This document shows, one piece after another, positions 1-8,833 of a stretch of DNA of 64,000 nucleotides. This DNA is from Candidatus Aminicenantota bacterium. Its GTDB lineage: Bacteria > Acidobacteriota > Aminicenantia > Aminicenantales > Aminicenantaceae. The stretch spans positions 62,001 through 126,000 of the forward strand of contig JAFGMO010000091.1 of NCBI GenBank assembly GCA_016927475.1, read 5' to 3'. Both the position numbers and the translations under genes were made by a program. The notes below the pieces were generated by a model that saw only the letters and a list, made by a program, of their open reading frames with translations, was not told the origin of the DNA and did not search any database. Each line of letters opens with the position of its first letter. Positions within the stretch are counted from its first letter, which is position 1.

Positions 1-1095
1 GGCGGAATCAATATTTCCTATGACGGCGGCGAAACATGGCGGCATTTTCATCACAACCTTCCCGTCATTCAGTTTTATAACGTTTCCCTTGATATGGCCG
101 ATCCCTTCCATGTTTACGGTTCCGTTCAGGACCATGGCACTTATAGAGGAAACGTCGTCCACACGCTGTCCCGAAGGCAAAGGCCAAGGGGATTGGTTAC
201 CCATTGGGAGAGCGCGCCCGGAGGGGAAGGGACCTTAATCGCCATCGATCCCACCAATCCCGCTGTTGTTTATTCCTCCTCTTTTTATGGAAGATTGATG
301 CGTTCGGAGTTTAAGGACGGACGCTGGATAACAAAAAATATTGCCCCCCAGGCGGATAAGAATGGGCCTCTTCTGCGCGGCCAGTGGCTGGCCCCGACCA
401 TCATCTCCCCCCATGACCCCAACGTGATCTACCACGGATTCCAATTCCTTTTTCGTTCACGCGACAAGGGTGAGACCTGGGAAAAAATAAGTCCCGACCT
501 GTCTTACAACGATACGGAAAAACAAGGCCGACTGCCCTTTTCGATTCCTTATGCCTGTTTGACGGCCCTATCGGAGTCACCTCTTTTACAGGGATTGATC
601 TATGCCGGTACGGACGACGGCCGGGTTCACGTCACCCGAAACGGCGGTAAAAACTGGACGGAAATTGTGGACGGTCTTCCCTTCAATAAGCATGTTGGCA
701 AGCTGGTGGCGTCCCGGTACAGCGAGAATAAGGTTTATATCACATTAAACGGAAGACGTGATGATGATTTTAACGATTACATTTTTAAGTCGGTAAACGG
801 CGGAGCCACATGGGAGGACATTTCGGGGAACATACCCGGGGGGCCGGTCAATGTTCTGTGTGAAGATTCAAAAGATGAAAATATCCTGTATGTCGGAACG
901 GACCTGGGAGCTTTCGTTTCCTTGGACGGCGGAAAGGAATGGCATGTTTTAGCCGGCGGCCCTCCCGCGGTTTATGTCTGGGACCTGGCTGTTCATCCCC
1001 GTGACGGTGTTTTGGTTATCGCGACTTATGGCCGGGGAATGTTCGCTATTGATGATATGGACACTGTCCGGTCCCGGGCTGTTAAGGAGAGATAA
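1..1095 (+). CDS. BNR/sortilin-like (VPS10-type) repeat protein, 5' truncated
   Basis: The reading frame is open from base 1, so only the C-terminal ~364 residues are present. It shows repeated beta-propeller blades with Asp-box motifs (SYDGGETW, VTRNGGKNW, SVNGGATW, SLDGGKEW), and ends in a GTYGRG-like blade (ATYGRGMFAID) typical of the large secreted 'WD40/YVTN/BNR repeat' or sortilin-like proteins of Acidobacteria and Aminicenantes. Two further proteins of this type lie at 40777-42933 and 58331-61021. The segment EKISPDLSYND is close to QKISPDLTTND in the latter, so the two are paralogs. The binding partner or substrate is unknown; these are often annotated as glycosyl hydrolase-like without proof of activity. 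Confidence 0.85.
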   Translation, partial: GGINISYDGGETWRHFHHNLPVIQFYNVSLDMADPFHVYGSVQDHGTYRGNVVHTLSRRQRPRGLVTHWESAPGGEGTLIAIDPTNPAVVYSSSFYGRLMRSEFKDGRWITKNIAPQADKNGPLLRGQWLAPTIISPHDPNVIYHGFQFLFRSRDKGETWEKISPDLSYNDTEKQGRLPFSIPYACLTALSESPLLQGLIYAGTDDGRVHVTRNGGKNWTEIVDGLPFNKHVGKLVASRYSENKVYITLNGRRDDDFNDYIFKSVNGGATWEDISGNIPGGPVNVLCEDSKDENILYVGTDLGAFVSLDGGKEWHVLAGGPPAVYVWDLAVHPRDGVLVIATYGRGMFAIDDMDTVRSRAVKER

Positions 1096-1137
1096 ACAAC
1101 CCGGTTTTTATTGAAGTCCTGCAAACGGGGAAGTGCC

Positions 1138-2052
1138 ATGAACAAGAATACTGGATTAACGAAACATGCCTGCTCTCTTTGTGGGGCTTCCTTGAGGCCG
1201 TCACGGTACCGTAAAGGAAAATTTCGTCTGTGGGTGTGTGACCGGTGTGTTTTTGGCCAGATCTACCCCCGGCCTTCTTTTGAAGAAGTGGATAAGTGCT
1301 ACCGGCTGGGGTATTCTGAAGGAAGCTATGAAAAAGTTCTTGAGCTGGGAAGGCAGGTTAAACGTGACAAATTCAAGCGTATTCTTCTTTTGCTCCGGAG
1401 AATGGGCATCGTCAAGAATCTGAAAAGGGAAAGTGTGCTCGATCTCGGCTGCAGTGACGGTCTTTTTCTTGAAATGGTCAGAGAAATGGGCGGGATTGAT
1501 TTTGTTGGAGTGGAACTAGCCGATGAAGGGGCGCAAAGAGCGGCCGAGTTGTTGGGCAAGGAAAAAGTATTCCATGGGAAAGTGGAGGAATATACCGGGA
1601 GGGCGGAAAGGACATTTTCGCTCGTTACCATGTTGGATCTCATCGAACATGTTGAAGACCTGGATTTTTTTATGGCTTCCGTTTTGGGCCTGTTGAGGCG
1701 AAAAGGAACCCTGGTTATCACTACTCCTAATTGGCGTTGTCTGTATGCCCGCTTGTTCGGTTCCCGCTGGCCGTATTTTATTCCCCCCGAACATCTTCTC
1801 TATTTTTCACCGAGGGCGATGTACAGCTTCGGAGCGAAATTTGGTCTTGAAGTGCTTTTAATCCGGAGGGCGGTAAAATATGTCTCTCTACGATATTTTA
1901 CAGGTGTGGCGGAACATCTTGCTCCCTTTTTAGCCGGGCCGGGGAGGTTGATTCTGGAATGTTTGCCGTTTGGGTGGGAAAACCGCTCCATACCATTATA
2001 CCTGGGGGAAACACTGGCCGTTTTCCGAAAGAGTGAAAACAGTGTTTTTTGA
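1138..2052 (+). CDS. class I SAM-dependent methyltransferase with N-terminal zinc ribbon
   Basis: About 304 residues. The N-terminus has a CxxC...CxxC zinc-binding pattern (CSLCGASL...VCDRCVFG). It is followed by a Rossmann methyltransferase core with motif I VLDLGCSDGLFLE and the post-II signature LDLIEHVED, as in the Methyltransf_23 / UbiE-like group. Such zinc-ribbon methyltransferases often sit in surface-polysaccharide loci and modify sugars or lipid carriers. The flippase at 3662-5185 fits that setting, but the substrate cannot be read from sequence. I chose ATG 1138 with a GGGGA-type ribosome site just upstream; a TTG 27 bases earlier has no ribosome site. Confidence 0.85.
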   Translation: MNKNTGLTKHACSLCGASLRPSRYRKGKFRLWVCDRCVFGQIYPRPSFEEVDKCYRLGYSEGSYEKVLELGRQVKRDKFKRILLLLRRMGIVKNLKRESVLDLGCSDGLFLEMVREMGGIDFVGVELADEGAQRAAELLGKEKVFHGKVEEYTGRAERTFSLVTMLDLIEHVEDLDFFMASVLGLLRRKGTLVITTPNWRCLYARLFGSRWPYFIPPEHLLYFSPRAMYSFGAKFGLEVLLIRRAVKYVSLRYFTGVAEHLAPFLAGPGRLILECLPFGWENRSIPLYLGETLAVFRKSENSVF

Positions 2053-2083
2053 ATGATTCCGGAATAGAAATCTTGGAGGGCAC

Positions 2084-3640
2084 ATGAAAGCCGATAAACA
2101 AACCCGTTTGCTGCGGCTCCTTGAAAACCGCGAAGGCCTGGAAAAAGATCAACTGAAAGGTAAAAATTTTTCCAGTCTGGACCTTTCCGGCCTTGATATG
2201 ACGTCCCTTGATTTCACCGCCGCCAAGTTTAAAAAGGGAATACTCAAAAAAACGGATTTTTCATACTCCATTCTTAAAAAAGCGCGGTTTCAAGGGGCTG
2301 ACCTGGAAGCGGCGGTTTTGGTCAAAACAGACTGCCGGGCCGCCGATTTCAGCCGGGCTTCCCTACTGAGGGCGGATTTTTCTGAATCTGACCTTCAAGG
2401 CGTTATTTTTTATAAAACCAATGGAGAAAAGGTTTGTCTGGATCGGACCCTTTTGAAAGATACCGATCTCTCCGCCATGAATCTGGCCGGTTGTTCCGCG
2501 AAAAAATCGGACCTGACGGGAGCCAGACTTGAAGCATCCATTCTTAGCGAAGGAGAATTTTCCGAAGCCCGCCTTACATCAGCCTGTATAGCAGATGCCG
2601 AAGCGGTGAACACGCGGTTTTCCGGAAGCGACCTGAGGAATGCCGACTTGAAAGGAGCCTTCCTGAATGGGGCCGATTTTTCTGGGGCGGATTTGAGGGG
2701 AACAGATTTAAGTCTGTCGTCTCTTCAAGGAGCCACTCTTGACGGCGCCGCTGTCGAGGGGGCTGATTTCAGATTTTCTGTCGGTCTCTCTGAAGAACAG
2801 AAGAATCGGTTGCAGGAGGGCGGCGCGAAGGTAAGCAGATGGGGAGAAAGATTTAAAAGATTTTTCCGTTTTGTTTTTACCCGTCCCTGGGCTTTGGCGA
2901 TTTTTATGGTTTTTTGCACCGCCTTGGTATTTTTTGGAGTCCGGTATTTCAGTGATATCCGCCACCGGAGTATTAGTGTTCTTCAAGGTGCTCTTACGGA
3001 GGCCAGGGAGGCTAAAAACTGGGAACGGGTATTGGAGATTGACCTGGCGCTTCTAAAAAAGTTCAGGCGGGCCGGTGATGATATGGGAATATTCAATCGA
3101 AGCCTGGACGCGGGAAGAATGTACAGGAGGATGGGAGAAATAAAAAAATCTGAGAGTGTGCTTCAAGATCTTTTGGAACAATTTCCAAATGACAGAGAGA
3201 AGGAAGCCCGGGTGAAGCTCGAGCTGGCGTTTGCCCGCAAAGAGTCCGGAGATACGGCCGGTGCAGTGGTTTTTTTGGAGCAGATAAAAGAAATACCTAT
3301 GGACAAACCTTTTCTATTCTTATGTTGGAACACATTGGGCGATTGTTACATGGAGCTGGGCCGTTATTCCGATGCTGTCGCGGCTTATTCCGGTATGCTT
3401 CAGGAATTCGTCGATGACCCAACCAGGTTTTCCCGTTTGCTTAAAAAATGTGACAATGTTTATGACTTGTTCGAAATGAATGATGAAACCCGGAATACAT
3501 TTTTCAGCAGTGATATTTACAGCCGGACAAAAAATATTTATGAGCGTCTTCTTGAAGGAAGCACCGGATCCGGTCCTTTACAGAAAGAGATCAGGCGTCA
3601 GCTTAATAGGCTTCAAAGCCTTTCGGATCGCTTCCGGTGA
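2084..3640 (+). CDS. pentapeptide-repeat / transmembrane / TPR protein
   Basis: The product is 518 residues. Residues ~28-230 are an uneven run of A(D/N)LXX pentapeptide repeats (SGLDM, ADFSR, ADFSE, ADLKG, ADFSG, ADLRG, ATLDG), expected to form a right-handed quadrilateral beta-helix. One transmembrane helix follows at ~267-288 (RPWALAIFMVF...), then ~200 residues of TPR-like helices (NRSLDAGRMYRRMGE, WNTLGDCYMELGRYSDAVAAY). The charge pattern suggests pentapeptides in the cytoplasm and TPRs outside, though this is uncertain. Good GGAGG site before ATG 2084; 31 bases after the methyltransferase and 21 before the flippase, so probably co-transcribed. The function is unknown. The layout suggests a membrane scaffold that links two protein-binding modules. 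Confidence 0.85.
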   Translation: MKADKQTRLLRLLENREGLEKDQLKGKNFSSLDLSGLDMTSLDFTAAKFKKGILKKTDFSYSILKKARFQGADLEAAVLVKTDCRAADFSRASLLRADFSESDLQGVIFYKTNGEKVCLDRTLLKDTDLSAMNLAGCSAKKSDLTGARLEASILSEGEFSEARLTSACIADAEAVNTRFSGSDLRNADLKGAFLNGADFSGADLRGTDLSLSSLQGATLDGAAVEGADFRFSVGLSEEQKNRLQEGGAKVSRWGERFKRFFRFVFTRPWALAIFMVFCTALVFFGVRYFSDIRHRSISVLQGALTEAREAKNWERVLEIDLALLKKFRRAGDDMGIFNRSLDAGRMYRRMGEIKKSESVLQDLLEQFPNDREKEARVKLELAFARKESGDTAGAVVFLEQIKEIPMDKPFLFLCWNTLGDCYMELGRYSDAVAAYSGMLQEFVDDPTRFSRLLKKCDNVYDLFEMNDETRNTFFSSDIYSRTKNIYERLLEGSTGSGPLQKEIRRQLNRLQSLSDRFR

Positions 3641-3661
3641 TTTCTGAATCGGAAATAAGTT

Positions 3662-5185
3662 TTGTATAAAAAGTTCAACATCAACGGACCTCTCCTTGTC
3701 AAGAACACCGGGCTGAATTTTATAGGCCAGGTTGCTCCCCTTTTTATAGCCTTACTCACGGTACCCTTTGTTATTCGAGGATTGGGAACAGAGCGTTACG
3801 GCATCCTTTCCCTGGCCGGGGTGTTTTTCGGAATTTTTTACATCATGGACCTCGGGCTGACAAAGGCCACTGTTCAGTTTGTTTCTTCCGCCTTGGGAGA
3901 ACAAAAGGAGGAGCGGATTCCTTTCATTGTCTGGACATCCCTGTTGTCTCAGTTGTTCCTGGGCATCCTAAGCGGTGTGGTGTTATATTTTTCCGCGCCC
4001 TGGCTTTCTGAAAAAATTCTTAAGGTACCGCCTGAGCTTGTCCGGGAAGCAAGGTTGTCATTTGTGATCATCAGCTTTTTCATTCCGGCCATCATGGCTT
4101 CCATTATGCTGCGGGGTATTTTGGAAGCTCGTCAGCGTTTCGACTTGGTCAATGCCGTCAGGATCCCGCAACAGGGATTGACCTATATTATGCCACTTCT
4201 GGGAATTCTTCTGGGTGTCGACCTTCCAGGGATCATCCTGATGATACTTCTCCCTCGTATAGGAGGTTTGATCGCTCATTTCTATTTCTGTTTATCTCTT
4301 TTCCCTTCTTTAAAGCGTGTTCCGAAATGGGATCGAATAATATTCCGGTCGTTGATTTCTTTCGGCGGTTGGATCGCTCTGGGGAATATTATCATTCCAT
4401 TTTTTATTTATTTGGATCGCTTCATGATTGGGTCACTTAGCAGCATGACATCTGTTGGATATTATAGTGTGGCTTTCGATGTTGTTTTTCGTCTTCAGGT
4501 TTTTCCCACCAGTTTTGTCTTAACCCTTTTCCCCGCATTCAGTTCCTTGAAAAACGATCCTCAAAGATTACGCTCTCTTTATCTGAAAAGTTTGAAGTTT
4601 CTTCTGCTTGTTTTTGGTCCAGTGATATTTTTGCTTTTCCTGTTTGCCGGAGAGCTGTTTACGATTTGGCTTGGTGCTGATTTGGCTGTCCATGTTGTTC
4701 CCGCCTTCCGGTTTTTGGTCTTAAGCTTCTTTTTTTCAGCTTTGGGTCAGATCTCGGCGCATCTCATTAACGGTATAGGACGTCCTGATATACCGACCAA
4801 AGTTTTTGCCGTTCTGTTACCGGTTTTTGCGGCTCTTCTCTGGATTTTTATTTCAAGGGGAGACATCGTGGGAGCCGCCTTGGCCAGGTTGATCTTTGAG
4901 GCTTTGAAGTTCTTGTTGCTTTTTTGTTTAGCCTGGAGACAGGTTAGAATGCAAGCGAATTATTTTTGGCGCAGCCATGTGCTTCAGAATTTTTTTATTT
5001 TAGGAAGTGTTATCACCATAAGTTTTTTCCTTTTCCAAGCAGCGTTTGTTGTTCATTTAGGGGTGGCGTGCTGTACTATGGGATTATTTCTGGGCTATGC
5101 GTGGTTTTTTTCCTTGGACCGGGAAGATAAAAAAATATTTTTTGATGCCGCCAACAGTCTATTGAAATTCAGACGTAAATCATAG
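3662..5185 (+). CDS. polysaccharide (O-unit type) flippase, MATE/MVF superfamily
   Basis: The product is 507 residues with about 12-14 predicted membrane helices and the N-terminal signature of Wzx/RfbX-like exporters (VIRGLGTERYGILSLAGVF, YIMDLGLTKATVQF). Proteins of this family flip lipid-linked oligosaccharides across the inner membrane. It is the third gene of the run with the methyltransferase and pentapeptide protein. The start is a TTG preceded by GGAAATAAG; I see no ATG or GTG nearby that keeps the conserved N-terminus. It is followed directly by repeat copy A. Confidence 0.85.
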   Translation: MYKKFNINGPLLVKNTGLNFIGQVAPLFIALLTVPFVIRGLGTERYGILSLAGVFFGIFYIMDLGLTKATVQFVSSALGEQKEERIPFIVWTSLLSQLFLGILSGVVLYFSAPWLSEKILKVPPELVREARLSFVIISFFIPAIMASIMLRGILEARQRFDLVNAVRIPQQGLTYIMPLLGILLGVDLPGIILMILLPRIGGLIAHFYFCLSLFPSLKRVPKWDRIIFRSLISFGGWIALGNIIIPFFIYLDRFMIGSLSSMTSVGYYSVAFDVVFRLQVFPTSFVLTLFPAFSSLKNDPQRLRSLYLKSLKFLLLVFGPVIFLLFLFAGELFTIWLGADLAVHVVPAFRFLVLSFFFSALGQISAHLINGIGRPDIPTKVFAVLLPVFAALLWIFISRGDIVGAALARLIFEALKFLLLFCLAWRQVRMQANYFWRSHVLQNFFILGSVITISFFLFQAAFVVHLGVACCTMGLFLGYAWFFSLDREDKKIFFDAANSLLKFRRKS

Positions 5186-5200
5186 GGTTTTTGTGTCAAT

Positions 5201-5350
5201 CTGGATTATTCATAAATTCGGCCGACATTTTCTTTAAAACGGTCATGCAAAATGTTTTATTGTCAATGTTGCATGAGAACAGCAGTATCTGACACATAAT
5301 ATTAAAATTATCTATTGGTGTCGGCCAAATATATAGATAATGCAGGTTAG
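5201..5350. repeat. 150-bp dispersed palindromic repeat, copy A
   Basis: Imperfect inverted termini bound this stretch: CTGGATTATTCATAAATTcGGCCGAC at the left, and GTCGGCCAAAT...ATAATGCAGGTTAG at the right. The inside is AT-rich. The same sequence recurs at 18812-18966 in opposite orientation and, as the right part of a larger copy, at 62852-62988. It lies between the flippase stop and the NACHT gene, 141 bases before the latter's start codon. No open reading frame inside looks real. Confidence 0.85.
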
Positions 5351-5491
5351 AAAAATGAGGCGGATTGTGTATAATAATCAGGTGGAAATTCCCAGCTTTT
5401 TTCATAACCTGTTTATAAAGCATTTAAGACGGGCCGCAAAAAGATGACAGAAGATACGTTTTCTGGGAGACAATCATGAGAGGGGTATAAA

Positions 5492-8296
5492 ATGATCAGT
5501 GGCTCTGAATTTGAACAGTATGTGAAGGCGCTCCTTATGGCTTTTTACGGATATGATGTCGAACCTGTTTCAGATAAGGTCCGCAATGATTGGGGTTGTG
5601 ATCTGGTGCTCAAATCCAAAGGAATCGTCATCCAGGTTTATGGCACTGAAGATGATGGACAATCCGAAGACGGCTATGCGGATAGAGTCAAAACCAAAAT
5701 TGTTGATGAATTGAAAAAGATCCGCAAAAACAGACAGAAGATTGAAGCCATGCTTGGTCGCAGTATTTATGCCTGGGAATTGATCATCCGTAAAGATCCT
5801 GCTCCGGAGATTCATGCGGCAGCCGCCGAAGCGACCCGGGAGGAAAAATATCAGGTACGGGTTCTGGGAAGGGCTTTTCTCAAGAATATCAGGAATTCAG
5901 TTGGTTATAATCCCAGCGAGAGAGCATGGACAGAACTACGAAAAACCATGCTGGAACTGAAAAAAGAATCGATATTTGGAGTATGTCGCCTTGACGAGAT
6001 ATTCGTCGAGCCTTCCATAAGGGTTGTTCTCCCTCTGCAGGAAAAGAAAAAGTCCGAGCGGTTTGAACGCCGCTTTTTCCAGTGCCTTCTGGATTTTATT
6101 GTTGGACCTGAAGAAACGGAGTTTCGCGGGTGCCGTCAAAGGCCGGCGATTTTGTTTGGGGACCACGGAAGCGGAAAATCAAGCGCCTTAAAAATGGTGG
6201 CCGCTTTGCTGGCTGAAGATGAACGGGGTCCGATGCCTGTTTATATTCCTTTACGATGGGCTGTTTCGACTTCAAGTGAAAGCCTGCTCGAATCGGTCAA
6301 GCAGTATCTCCTTATTCACCATAAACTTAAGCTGACTGATTCCGATTTTATCAACCGGCCTTTTTGTTGGCTTTTTGATGGTTTTGACGATCTTAGTTTT
6401 GTGGAGAACAAAAAGCCGGATTGGATTCGGAAAAGATATCAAGAAATCATAAGTTTTGCCCGTCCTGAAAAAAGCACGGTTATCCTCTCTTCCCGAAGGA
6501 TCCAGTTTTTAGGCAGGGCTGAAAACATGGATATGCAGACGGCCAGACTGACTTTAAAACCGTTTGATGAAACCCGGATCCAACGCTGGATCCAGCGCTG
6601 GACATCTCTTGCTTCACACAAAAATACGCACATATCGATTGATGGCTTGAAACGAAGGAATCTCATTCAAGAATGCGGAAATCCATTGATTCTTTTTATG
6701 GCGGCCCGGTTGTATGACATCGAGCTGTCAGAAGAAAGACCGTATCTCCGTGCTGAGATGTTTAAGCATTTTATCGATGCCACTCATGGAGGAGTCATCG
6801 GGGGAAAAGAAAGTCTACAAAGTCTGCCTGCCAATTACCGGAGGATACTTCAGGAGATTGCCACAGCCATTTTTCGATATTCGGACGCGGGATTCATCAG
6901 CATGGAGAATCTGAAAAAACATCTTGCCCATAGCCGCGTTGTCGAGGGAAGTCTGGATGAGAACCGGTTGAAAACCATCCTAACCAGCCATTTCCTTCAT
7001 GAGGCCGGGGATGGAGGAACAGGAAAAACCGTTGAATTTTCCTATCAGCCCTTTCGGGAGTATCTTGTGGCGGAAAGTTTCGTAAGACTCTTGCTCGAGG
7101 CGGGCCGTGAAAAGTTACAGGCCCTTGAATGGGCGGAGCTCTGTGAAAAAATGCCGACTGAGGTTAAGCTGGAATATATTGGTGAAATTCTTTGTCTGAT
7201 GGGGCGGGATGACCGGCTTCGTGTTTTTTCACTGATGCTTCAGATGGCTTCTGATCCGGAAGGTCTGGAAAAGAAACTGGCTGACCTTCCGGAAAGCGAT
7301 GAAAAAAGAAGGGCCGTTCAAACAGCCGGATTCACATCCGTTATCAGCAAGCTCATGGCTTATTATGTCTGTTCTATCATCATGACCTATGGAAGCCCGG
7401 AATTTCAAGAGGAAGCTGCGCACAAGAACTCGATTTTTCCGGATCTGGCCCGAATTTATCATGATGCTCACCGGTATTTAAAAGGTTCTCCCATGGCTGC
7501 AAACTGGGATACACTTCTTCGATTCCTTCCGGGTGGAAGCATGGGGCCCTTTGGCAGCTGGGATGGATTCGTCTTCAAAATGCATACGCTCCGCCAGTGG
7601 GCCGTTCTTCGTCCGGAAGTTTATACGATTTCTTTATCCGTAACTCAAATGCGGGAAAATTTCTTCTTTCTGCGTCAGGATCAGGTGCTGGACCTGGACG
7701 TACTGAAGATAGAGGGATGCTATTTTTCCGGGGGCACTATTCTTTTTCGAAGACCCAAAATGGAGATAAAGAATTGTCTGTTCATAAACTGCAGGCTGAT
7801 GACTTCCTTTGAGCCTTCGGAGGAAATGGATGTTCCGGAAATGGTGGTGACCAATACTCTTTTCACCAAGACCGTTTTTTTTGGTGACGAGTCTTTACGC
7901 AGGATATTTGAACCCAGAAAAACAGGATTCAGGGCAAGAGAAAAGGGGAAAATTTTTAGCGGTGAAACAGCCGAGAAGATTTTACGATCCGCTGCTTCAA
8001 TTCTGGATGAACGGTTGGATAATAACCGGTATTTATCTTTGATTCCCTGGACAAAAGTGATTGCGGACAGGCTTCCTTCATTCGAAAGAGATTTTTTTGC
8101 CGAGCTTCAGATTTTTCCAAACGATGAGCTCTATAGAAAAATCTCGTTCAGATCCGAAAAACGGCCGGTGTTTTTAAGCAGCACGAAAGAAATGGCTTCT
8201 GAGAAACCTTCTTCCGATGAGCCCGGGGAAGCGGAGGAAGAGGTTGAAGACCAGACGGACAAAACCGGAACTGATAATCCAAGAAAAAAAACATGA
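5492..8296 (+). CDS. nuclease-like domain / NACHT-type STAND NTPase
   Basis: The product is 934 residues. Residues ~1-130 look like a PD-(D/E)XK nuclease-fold domain (FEQYVKALLMAFYGYDVEP, then D37 and IVIQVYG), but the usual catalytic K of the QxK motif is Tyr50, so activity is doubtful. A STAND/NACHT ATPase follows: Walker A GDHGSGKSS (~223-231) and Walker B WLFDGFDDL (~293-300). Then come a helical arm with the NACHT-like SYQPFREYLVAESF and a C-terminal ~300 residues with weak pentapeptide-like stretches (IKNCLFINCRL) and an acidic tail. Effector-NACHT-sensor order is that of Avs and related bacterial NLR antiphage proteins. The gene stands alone, downstream of repeat A, with a good GAGAGGGG site. 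Defence is an inference; a regulatory STAND protein is the alternative. Confidence 0.8.
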   Translation: MISGSEFEQYVKALLMAFYGYDVEPVSDKVRNDWGCDLVLKSKGIVIQVYGTEDDGQSEDGYADRVKTKIVDELKKIRKNRQKIEAMLGRSIYAWELIIRKDPAPEIHAAAAEATREEKYQVRVLGRAFLKNIRNSVGYNPSERAWTELRKTMLELKKESIFGVCRLDEIFVEPSIRVVLPLQEKKKSERFERRFFQCLLDFIVGPEETEFRGCRQRPAILFGDHGSGKSSALKMVAALLAEDERGPMPVYIPLRWAVSTSSESLLESVKQYLLIHHKLKLTDSDFINRPFCWLFDGFDDLSFVENKKPDWIRKRYQEIISFARPEKSTVILSSRRIQFLGRAENMDMQTARLTLKPFDETRIQRWIQRWTSLASHKNTHISIDGLKRRNLIQECGNPLILFMAARLYDIELSEERPYLRAEMFKHFIDATHGGVIGGKESLQSLPANYRRILQEIATAIFRYSDAGFISMENLKKHLAHSRVVEGSLDENRLKTILTSHFLHEAGDGGTGKTVEFSYQPFREYLVAESFVRLLLEAGREKLQALEWAELCEKMPTEVKLEYIGEILCLMGRDDRLRVFSLMLQMASDPEGLEKKLADLPESDEKRRAVQTAGFTSVISKLMAYYVCSIIMTYGSPEFQEEAAHKNSIFPDLARIYHDAHRYLKGSPMAANWDTLLRFLPGGSMGPFGSWDGFVFKMHTLRQWAVLRPEVYTISLSVTQMRENFFFLRQDQVLDLDVLKIEGCYFSGGTILFRRPKMEIKNCLFINCRLMTSFEPSEEMDVPEMVVTNTLFTKTVFFGDESLRRIFEPRKTGFRAREKGKIFSGETAEKILRSAASILDERLDNNRYLSLIPWTKVIADRLPSFERDFFAELQIFPNDELYRKISFRSEKRPVFLSSTKEMASEKPSSDEPGEAEEEVEDQTDKTGTDNPRKKT

Positions 8297-8350
8297 TTGA
8301 TTAAAAGATATAACTGGAAATTAAAAAATTCTTATCCAAGGGAGGCATCC

Positions 8351-8833
8351 ATGAAAAGACCTGTGTTTATTCTCTTGGTGGCCGTTGTTTTTCTCGTGAC
8401 CGTTTTTCTGTTAGCCGAAACACTTACTGTCAAGATGAAAACGACAAATCTGAGAAAAACACCCAAGTTTTATTCCTCTGCGCTGACCGTTCTTAAAGCG
8501 GGAGAAAAAGTGGAGAAAATTGGCGCCCAGGGAGAATGGCTCCAAATCAGGAGTTCCAGTGGTGTTGTCGGCTGGATTCATTCCAGCTCGGTTATGGATA
8601 AATCTTTCAGCTTGGCAGGATCACAGCAGAATTTGAAGACTCAGGCTTCCGCCAGCGAGATTGCCCTGGCCGGCAAAGGCTTCAACAAGCAGGTCGAAGA
8701 GAACTTCCGTACAAAGAATCCGCGGGCGAACTATATCCAGGTTGAAAACATGCTTAAAATTGTCATAACTCCGGATCAGATGAGGATTTTTCTGGAAAAA
8801 GGAAGGCTTGGTGAATACGGGAGGCGGAAATGA
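8351..8833 (+). CDS. secreted/anchored SH3b-domain protein
   Basis: About 160 residues. An N-terminal hydrophobic segment (FILLVAVVFLVTVFLLAE) serves as signal peptide or anchor. It precedes a bacterial SH3 domain: TTNLRKTPKFYSSALTVLKAGEKVE, then GEWLQIRSSSGVVGWIHSSSV. SH3b domains outside the cytoplasm usually bind peptidoglycan or cell-wall peptides. ATG 8351 has a strong GGGAGG site; the frame also opens from a TTG at 8297 without one. The stop overlaps the start of the M48 peptidase (ATGA), so the two are translationally coupled and probably act together in the envelope. Confidence 0.85.
   Translation: MKRPVFILLVAVVFLVTVFLLAETLTVKMKTTNLRKTPKFYSSALTVLKAGEKVEKIGAQGEWLQIRSSSGVVGWIHSSSVMDKSFSLAGSQQNLKTQASASEIALAGKGFNKQVEENFRTKNPRANYIQVENMLKIVITPDQMRIFLEKGRLGEYGRRK

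Noticed and set aside
5196-5423. 75-residue minus-strand frame over repeat copy A
   Set aside because: It spans the palindrome ends, and the other copies of this repeat do not keep a reading frame.
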